A DNA stretch of 64,000 nucleotides from Massilia sp. METH4 (lineage in GTDB: Bacteria > Pseudomonadota > Gammaproteobacteria > Burkholderiales > Burkholderiaceae_D). The notes beneath the pieces are model-generated. The model saw only the letters and a program-made list of their open reading frames with translations, had not been told where the DNA came from and did no database searches. Shown here in pieces: positions 60,365 through 64,000 of this stretch. The stretch lies in the NCBI RefSeq assembly GCF_037094685.1, contig NZ_CP146614.1, positions 5,394,001 through 5,458,000 on the forward strand. Direction: 5' to 3'. The stretch's first letter is position 1, and every line of letters begins with the position of its first letter. The position numbers and the translations under genes were made by a program.

Positions 60365-60997
60365 ATGATGAAATTCCTGTTCGATATCTTCCCGTTGCTG
60401 GTTTTCTTCGGCAGCTATAAATGGGCCGGCAGCAACGAGGAGGTAGCGCAGCAACTGATCAACGGCAACCTGTCGGGCATCATTTCCGGCGGCGCTATCA
60501 CGGCCAGCCAGGCGCCGATCATCCTCGCCACGATCACCGGCATCATCGCCACCGCGGCCCAGATCGGCTATCTGCTGCTGCGCGGGCGCAAGGTCGATGG
60601 CGCCCTGTGGGTGTCGATGGTGGTATTCCTGTTCTTCGGCGGCTTGACGATCTATTTCCACGACGACGACTTCATCAAGTGGAAGCCCACGATCATTTAC
60701 TGGAGCTTCGCCATTGCCATGGTGATCGCTTCGCGTTTCTTCGGCAAGAACCTGATCCGCATGGCGATGGAAAAACAGATCGCCCTGCCGGATGAGGTAT
60801 GGCAGCGCCTGAATACCGCGTGGGTCCTGTTCTGGATCGCGCTGGGACTGTTGAACCTGTTCGTGGCCTTCGTGCTGTTCAAGACCGATACCGGCGCCTG
60901 GGTCAGTTTCAAGGCGTTCGGCGTGACCGGCCTGATGCTCGTGTTCTTCATCGCGCAAGGCTTCTATCTCTCCAAGCACATCAAGGATGAAGCATGA
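60365..60997 (+). CDS. yciB: Inner membrane septation protein YciB
   Basis: 210 residues from ATG 60365 (209 from the next ATG). About five or six membrane segments; conserved F-L-F-D-I-F-P-L-L-V-F-F at the start, D-D-D-F-I-K-W-K-P-T near 99 and F-F-I-A-Q-G near the end. It belongs to the YciB/IspZ family linked to cell-envelope integrity and division. The stop overlaps the next start by four bases. Confidence 0.92.
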   Translation: MMKFLFDIFPLLVFFGSYKWAGSNEEVAQQLINGNLSGIISGGAITASQAPIILATITGIIATAAQIGYLLLRGRKVDGALWVSMVVFLFFGGLTIYFHDDDFIKWKPTIIYWSFAIAMVIASRFFGKNLIRMAMEKQIALPDEVWQRLNTAWVLFWIALGLLNLFVAFVLFKTDTGAWVSFKAFGVTGLMLVFFIAQGFYLSKHIKDEA

Positions 60998-61266
60998 ACG
61001 ACCCGCGCCTCGATAAAATCCGCGACCGGCTGCTGGCCCACCTTGGCCCGGCCGAGATCGCGCTGGAAGACGAATCCGCGCTGCATGCCGGCCATGCCGG
61101 CGCGGCCTCCGGCGGTGGCCATTACCGCTTAAGGATCACCTCAGCGAAATTCGCCGGCTTGAACCTCGTCACGCGTCATCGGCTGGTGTATGATGCCGTG
61201 CACGATATGATGCATAAAGAAATTCATGCATTGGCCATTACTGCAGTGGCGCCGTCGGAACTTTGA
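60994..61266 (+). CDS. BolA-family protein
   Basis: 90 residues. The BolA fold is seen from the opening helix, the H-Y-R-L-R-I-T-S-A-K-F strand near 43, then R-H-R-L-V-Y-D-A-V near 62 and the conserved H-A-L-A-I-T-A near 80. BolA-like proteins act with monothiol glutaredoxins in iron-sulfur handling and in envelope stress. It overlaps yciB as ATGA. Confidence 0.9.
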   Translation: MNDPRLDKIRDRLLAHLGPAEIALEDESALHAGHAGAASGGGHYRLRITSAKFAGLNLVTRHRLVYDAVHDMMHKEIHALAITAVAPSEL

Positions 61267-61356
61267 ATGTGCGGTTTGGTAGGAATGAATAGCTCTTTGC
61301 GTTAAGTCCCTTCTCCTCCCGCGATTGACAAGAACTTTTCCCCGTAGGAAATAATA

Positions 61357-62139
61357 ATGACTCTCAAGCCAGCAGTCCGTATTCTGGTCGCATCGATCGC
61401 CGTTGCGTCGGCTCCCGTTTTTGCACAGAACATCGCCGTGGTGAACGGCAAGGGCATTCCCACCGCGCGCGTCGATGCCATCGTCAAGCAGGCGGCGGCC
61501 CAGGGCCAGCAGAAGGATTCGCCCGAGCTGCGCGAAGCGATCAAGAAGGAGCTGATCAGCCGCGAAGTGCTGATGCAGGAAGCGGAGAAGCAGGGTTACG
61601 CGAAAAGCGCCGACGTGAGGCAGCAGATGGAAAATGCCCGCCAGGCCATCGTGGTCCAGGCGCTGGTGGCCGACTATGTCAAGAAGAACCCGGTCAAGGA
61701 AGCCGACGTCAAGGCCGAGTATGACCGCTTTGTGAAGGAAACGGGCGACAAGGAATACCACGTGCGCCACATCCTGCTCGACACGGAAGCGGCCGCCAAC
61801 GACGTCATCGCCAAGCTGAAGGGCGGCGCCAAGTTCGAGGACCTGGCCAAGCAATCGAAGGATACCGGCAGCGCCAACAATGGCGGCGACCTGGACTGGG
61901 CTACCCCGTCGGCATTCCCGGAAGTATTCTCGAAGGCCTTCGTCGGCCTGCAGAAGGGCCAGGTCACGGAAAAGCCGGTGCAGACGCCGAACGGCTTCCA
62001 CGTGATCAAGGTGGACGATATCCGCCAGGCCAAGCTGCCGACGCTGGACGAAGTGAAGCCGCAGATCGAAGAAGCGCTGACCCAGCGCAAGCTGCAGGCT
62101 TACCAGGAAGAGCTGGTCAAGAAGGCCAAGATCCAGTAA
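61357..62139 (+). CDS. Periplasmic parvulin-type peptidyl-prolyl isomerase, copy 1
   Basis: 260 residues, with TAGGAAA before ATG 61357. It has a signal peptide (R-I-L-V-A-S-I-A-V-A-S-A, cut after V-F-A), an N-terminal chaperone-like helical region and a parvulin domain at about 130-230 (Y-H-V-R-H-I-L-L, G-G-D-L-D-W and G-F-H-V-I-K). It should assist outer-membrane or secreted protein folding. The next gene is a close paralogue. Confidence 0.92.
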   Translation: MTLKPAVRILVASIAVASAPVFAQNIAVVNGKGIPTARVDAIVKQAAAQGQQKDSPELREAIKKELISREVLMQEAEKQGYAKSADVRQQMENARQAIVVQALVADYVKKNPVKEADVKAEYDRFVKETGDKEYHVRHILLDTEAAANDVIAKLKGGAKFEDLAKQSKDTGSANNGGDLDWATPSAFPEVFSKAFVGLQKGQVTEKPVQTPNGFHVIKVDDIRQAKLPTLDEVKPQIEEALTQRKLQAYQEELVKKAKIQ

Positions 62140-62147
62140 ATTGCGCC

Positions 62148-62170
62148 GATGCCGCGCGCGACGCGGCATC
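62148..62170 (+). other. Stem-loop between isomerase paralogues
   Basis: A perfect nine-pair inverted repeat GATGCCGCG / CGCGGCATC with a five-base loop, no T tract directly after. It could stabilise the upstream mRNA or attenuate read-through into the second copy; a CCCCCACGGTGGGG stem and a seven-T run follow at about 62180-62212. Confidence 0.5.
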
Positions 62171-62225
62171 CGTTCAAGCAGCCCCCACGGTGGGGCAACC
62201 TCGAGTTTTTTTATAGGACGTGATA

Positions 62226-63005
62226 ATGATTTCGAAGCCAGCCCGCCTGTTGACCGTACTGATCGCCATTGCCGCCGCGCCCGCGTTCGCCCAGAACGTG
62301 GCCACCGTGAATGGCAAGGCGATCCCGGCCTCCCGCCTGGATGCCGTGGTCAAGCAGGTGACCGCACAGAGCAAGCAGCCGGACAGCCCCCAGCTGCGCG
62401 ACGCCATCAAGAAGGACCTGATCGCGCGCGAAGTGATGGTGCAGGAAGCGGACAAGCAAGGCTACAGCAACAAGCCTGACGTCAAGCAAGCCCTGGAGAA
62501 TACGCGCCAGAGCATCGTCATCAACGCGATGCTGGCGGACTACGTGAAGAAGAACCCGGTCAAGGATGCCGAGATCAAGGCCGAGTACGACAAGGCCAAG
62601 GCCGCCAACGGCGACAAGGAATACCACGCCCGCCACATCCTGGTCGCGACCGAGAAGGAAGCCACCGACATCATCGCCAAGCTGAAAGGCGGCGCCAAGT
62701 TCGAGGAACTGGCCAAGCAGTCGAAGGACACCGGTTCCGCGGCCAATGGCGGCGACCTGGACTGGGCAAGCCCGGCCAACTTCGTCAAGCCGTTCTCCGA
62801 TGCGATGGTGGCCCTGAAGGATGGCCAGATCACCGAGAAGCCCGTCCAATCGCAGTACGGCTACCACGTGATCAAGCTGGAAGGCTCCCGTGCCGCCAAG
62901 TTCCCCACGCTGGAAGAAGTGAAGGGCCAGATCGAGCAGGGCCTCACCCAGCGCAAGATCGCCGCCTACCGCGACGAGCTGGTGAAGAAGGCCAAGGTCC
63001 AGTAA
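62226..63005 (+). CDS. Periplasmic parvulin-type peptidyl-prolyl isomerase, copy 2
   Basis: 259 residues from ATG 62226 (TAGGA upstream). It aligns with the preceding gene along its whole length and has the same signal peptide, E-Y-H-A-R-H-I-L-V, G-G-D-L-D-W and G-Y-H-V-I-K motifs. By eye about two-thirds of residues are identical, so this is a tandem duplication that has diverged. A terminator ends the block. Confidence 0.92.
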   Translation: MISKPARLLTVLIAIAAAPAFAQNVATVNGKAIPASRLDAVVKQVTAQSKQPDSPQLRDAIKKDLIAREVMVQEADKQGYSNKPDVKQALENTRQSIVINAMLADYVKKNPVKDAEIKAEYDKAKAANGDKEYHARHILVATEKEATDIIAKLKGGAKFEELAKQSKDTGSAANGGDLDWASPANFVKPFSDAMVALKDGQITEKPVQSQYGYHVIKLEGSRAAKFPTLEEVKGQIEQGLTQRKIAAYRDELVKKAKVQ

Positions 63006-63030
63006 GACGGATCGACACGTAAGCCACGAA

Positions 63031-63056
63031 AAGGCGCTCCGCGGAGCGCCTTTTTT
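63031..63056. terminator. Bidirectional terminator
   Basis: GGCGCTCC / GGAGCGCC pair around GC, with A residues before and six T after. It ends the second isomerase gene and, read from the other strand, lies just past the stop of the convergent dehydratase gene. Confidence 0.88.
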
Positions 63057-63059
63057 CGC

Positions 63060-64000
63060 CTATGCTGCGCGCGCGCCGCCCTCGGCCACTTCCATGCCGC
63101 GCATGCCGCGCGCGAGCAGTTCGCCGAAGCGCGCGGGATCGATATTGGCCCCACAGGCGATCAGCGCCGTCCTCTTTCCTGCCAGCCTTTCCCTCAGCGG
63201 TCCCAGCAGCGCCGCCGTCGCCGCCGCCGTCGCGGGTTCCGTGGCGAGCTTCGCATCGCTGAACAGGTGCACCATGGCCTGGCACATTTCATCGTCCGTC
63301 ACGCGCACCACCTCGTCCACGAAGTGGCGGCATACCGCCATGCTGTAGGGCATGGTCAGCGGCGCGCCCAGGCTGTCGGCAACGGTGTCCACCCGGTCCA
63401 GCCGCTCGGTGCGCCCGGAACGGAAACTGCGGAACATGGCATCGGCACCGAAAGGTTCCACGCCGTAGACGGCGCAGGCCGGAGCGATCTGCTTGACGGC
63501 CGCCGCGATGCCGGCACACAGGCCACCGCCGCCGATCGGCACGACCACGGCATCCAGCGCCGGCAGCTGGGTCATCAGTTCCAGCCCGATGGTCGCCGTG
63601 CCCAGGGCGGTCAGCGGCCCCTCGAACGGGTGCAGCATGGTGCGCCCCTCGTCCCGCTCGATCTCGAGCCCGCGCGCGAAGGCCTGGTGCACGTCCGGCA
63701 CCAGGATCACCTCGGCGCCCAGGTCGCGGCACGCCGCCACGCGGGCGGGACTCGCATGTCGGGGCATCACCACCTTGGCGCTGCAGCCGGCCAGGCGCGC
63801 CGTCCAGGCGACCGCGATCGCATGATTGCCGGCACTCACGGCAACGACCCCGCGCGCGCGTTCCGCGTCGCCCAGCGCTTCGATACAGGTGAGCGCACCG
63901 CGCAGCTTGAACGTGCCGGTCTTTTGCAGCAGCTCCAGCTTCAGCCAGACCTCGCCTTCGCCGTTGAACGTCTTGTCGATGATGCCGCCGTCCCAGCGCC
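63060..64000 (-). CDS. Threonine/serine dehydratase-like PLP enzyme, 5' end outside window
   Basis: About 313 residues are visible; the N-terminus runs off the right edge. The PLP lysine motif K-T-G-T-F-K-L-R-G-A lies near the visible start, followed by S-A-G-N-H-A, and V-P-I-G-G-G-G-L holds the phosphate loop. The gene belongs to the fold-II threonine dehydratase/serine racemase family; sequence alone does not separate biosynthetic from catabolic or racemase forms. No C-terminal ACT domain is present. Confidence 0.87.
   Translation of the reverse strand, partial: RWDGGIIDKTFNGEGEVWLKLELLQKTGTFKLRGALTCIEALGDAERARGVVAVSAGNHAIAVAWTARLAGCSAKVVMPRHASPARVAACRDLGAEVILVPDVHQAFARGLEIERDEGRTMLHPFEGPLTALGTATIGLELMTQLPALDAVVVPIGGGGLCAGIAAAVKQIAPACAVYGVEPFGADAMFRSFRSGRTERLDRVDTVADSLGAPLTMPYSMAVCRHFVDEVVRVTDDEMCQAMVHLFSDAKLATEPATAAATAALLGPLRERLAGKRTALIACGANIDPARFGELLARGMRGMEVAEGGARAA

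Noticed and set aside
1..64000. CRISPR array, insertion sequence or transposase
   Set aside because: No regular repeat-spacer series, no terminal inverted repeats with a transposase, and no DDE or serine recombinase was seen.

Overview
This window looks like chromosome of a high-GC betaproteobacterium, most likely Oxalobacteraceae (Massilia / Duganella / Pseudoduganella type). That placement is an inference from the XrtA/PEP-CTERM exopolysaccharide locus, the sigma-54 regulator pair PrsK/PrsR and the housekeeping genes at the right. No rRNA, tRNA or CRISPR array was seen.

Positions 1 to about 33,040 are a lambdoid, siphovirus-like prophage whose left end lies outside the window. Its late block is on the minus strand, in packaging order from right to left: small and large terminase, portal, MuF-like protein, scaffold, major capsid protein, a small protein, an SGNH hydrolase, connector proteins, tail tube, the frameshifted tail chaperone pair and the tape measure. 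The early block (minus, 16.3-22.2 kb) holds cro, the replication genes (O-like initiator and DnaC-like loader), a PAPS-reductase-like gene, a Ref-like nuclease, RusA and a Q-like antiterminator. A CI-like repressor (22.3 kb, plus), a block of small moron-like genes (23.0-24.4 kb) and a plus-strand recombination operon (RecT, YqaJ exonuclease, NinB, a C5 DNA methyltransferase) lead to a DUF4224 protein and the integrase. Control elements can be read directly: three operators between cI and cro, two related operators on a second promoter at 24.49 kb, and a late promoter followed by a structured leader and a terminator beside the Q-like gene.

The prophage sits inside the TPR gene prsT, leaving its C-terminal half at 33.04-34.40 kb. 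To the right is an XrtA/PEP-CTERM locus. It has an overlapping pair of a VAO/cresol-dehydrogenase-type flavoprotein and a FeeM-like N-acyl amino acid synthase, a PEP-CTERM protein with a sigma-54 promoter, a chain-length determinant, a BY-kinase, a methyltransferase, glycosyltransferases (one a GT2-GT4 fusion), a flippase, an O-ligase/polymerase, a GNAT-like protein, a TPR lipid-side protein, prsR, prsK and the priming sugar transferase. Together these would build and export a polysaccharide and control its synthesis.

From 54 kb on are housekeeping genes: nadB, a GNAT enzyme, a FadB-like multifunctional enzyme, selO, msrB, yciB, a BolA-family gene, two tandem parvulin-type isomerases and a threonine dehydratase-like gene cut by the right edge.
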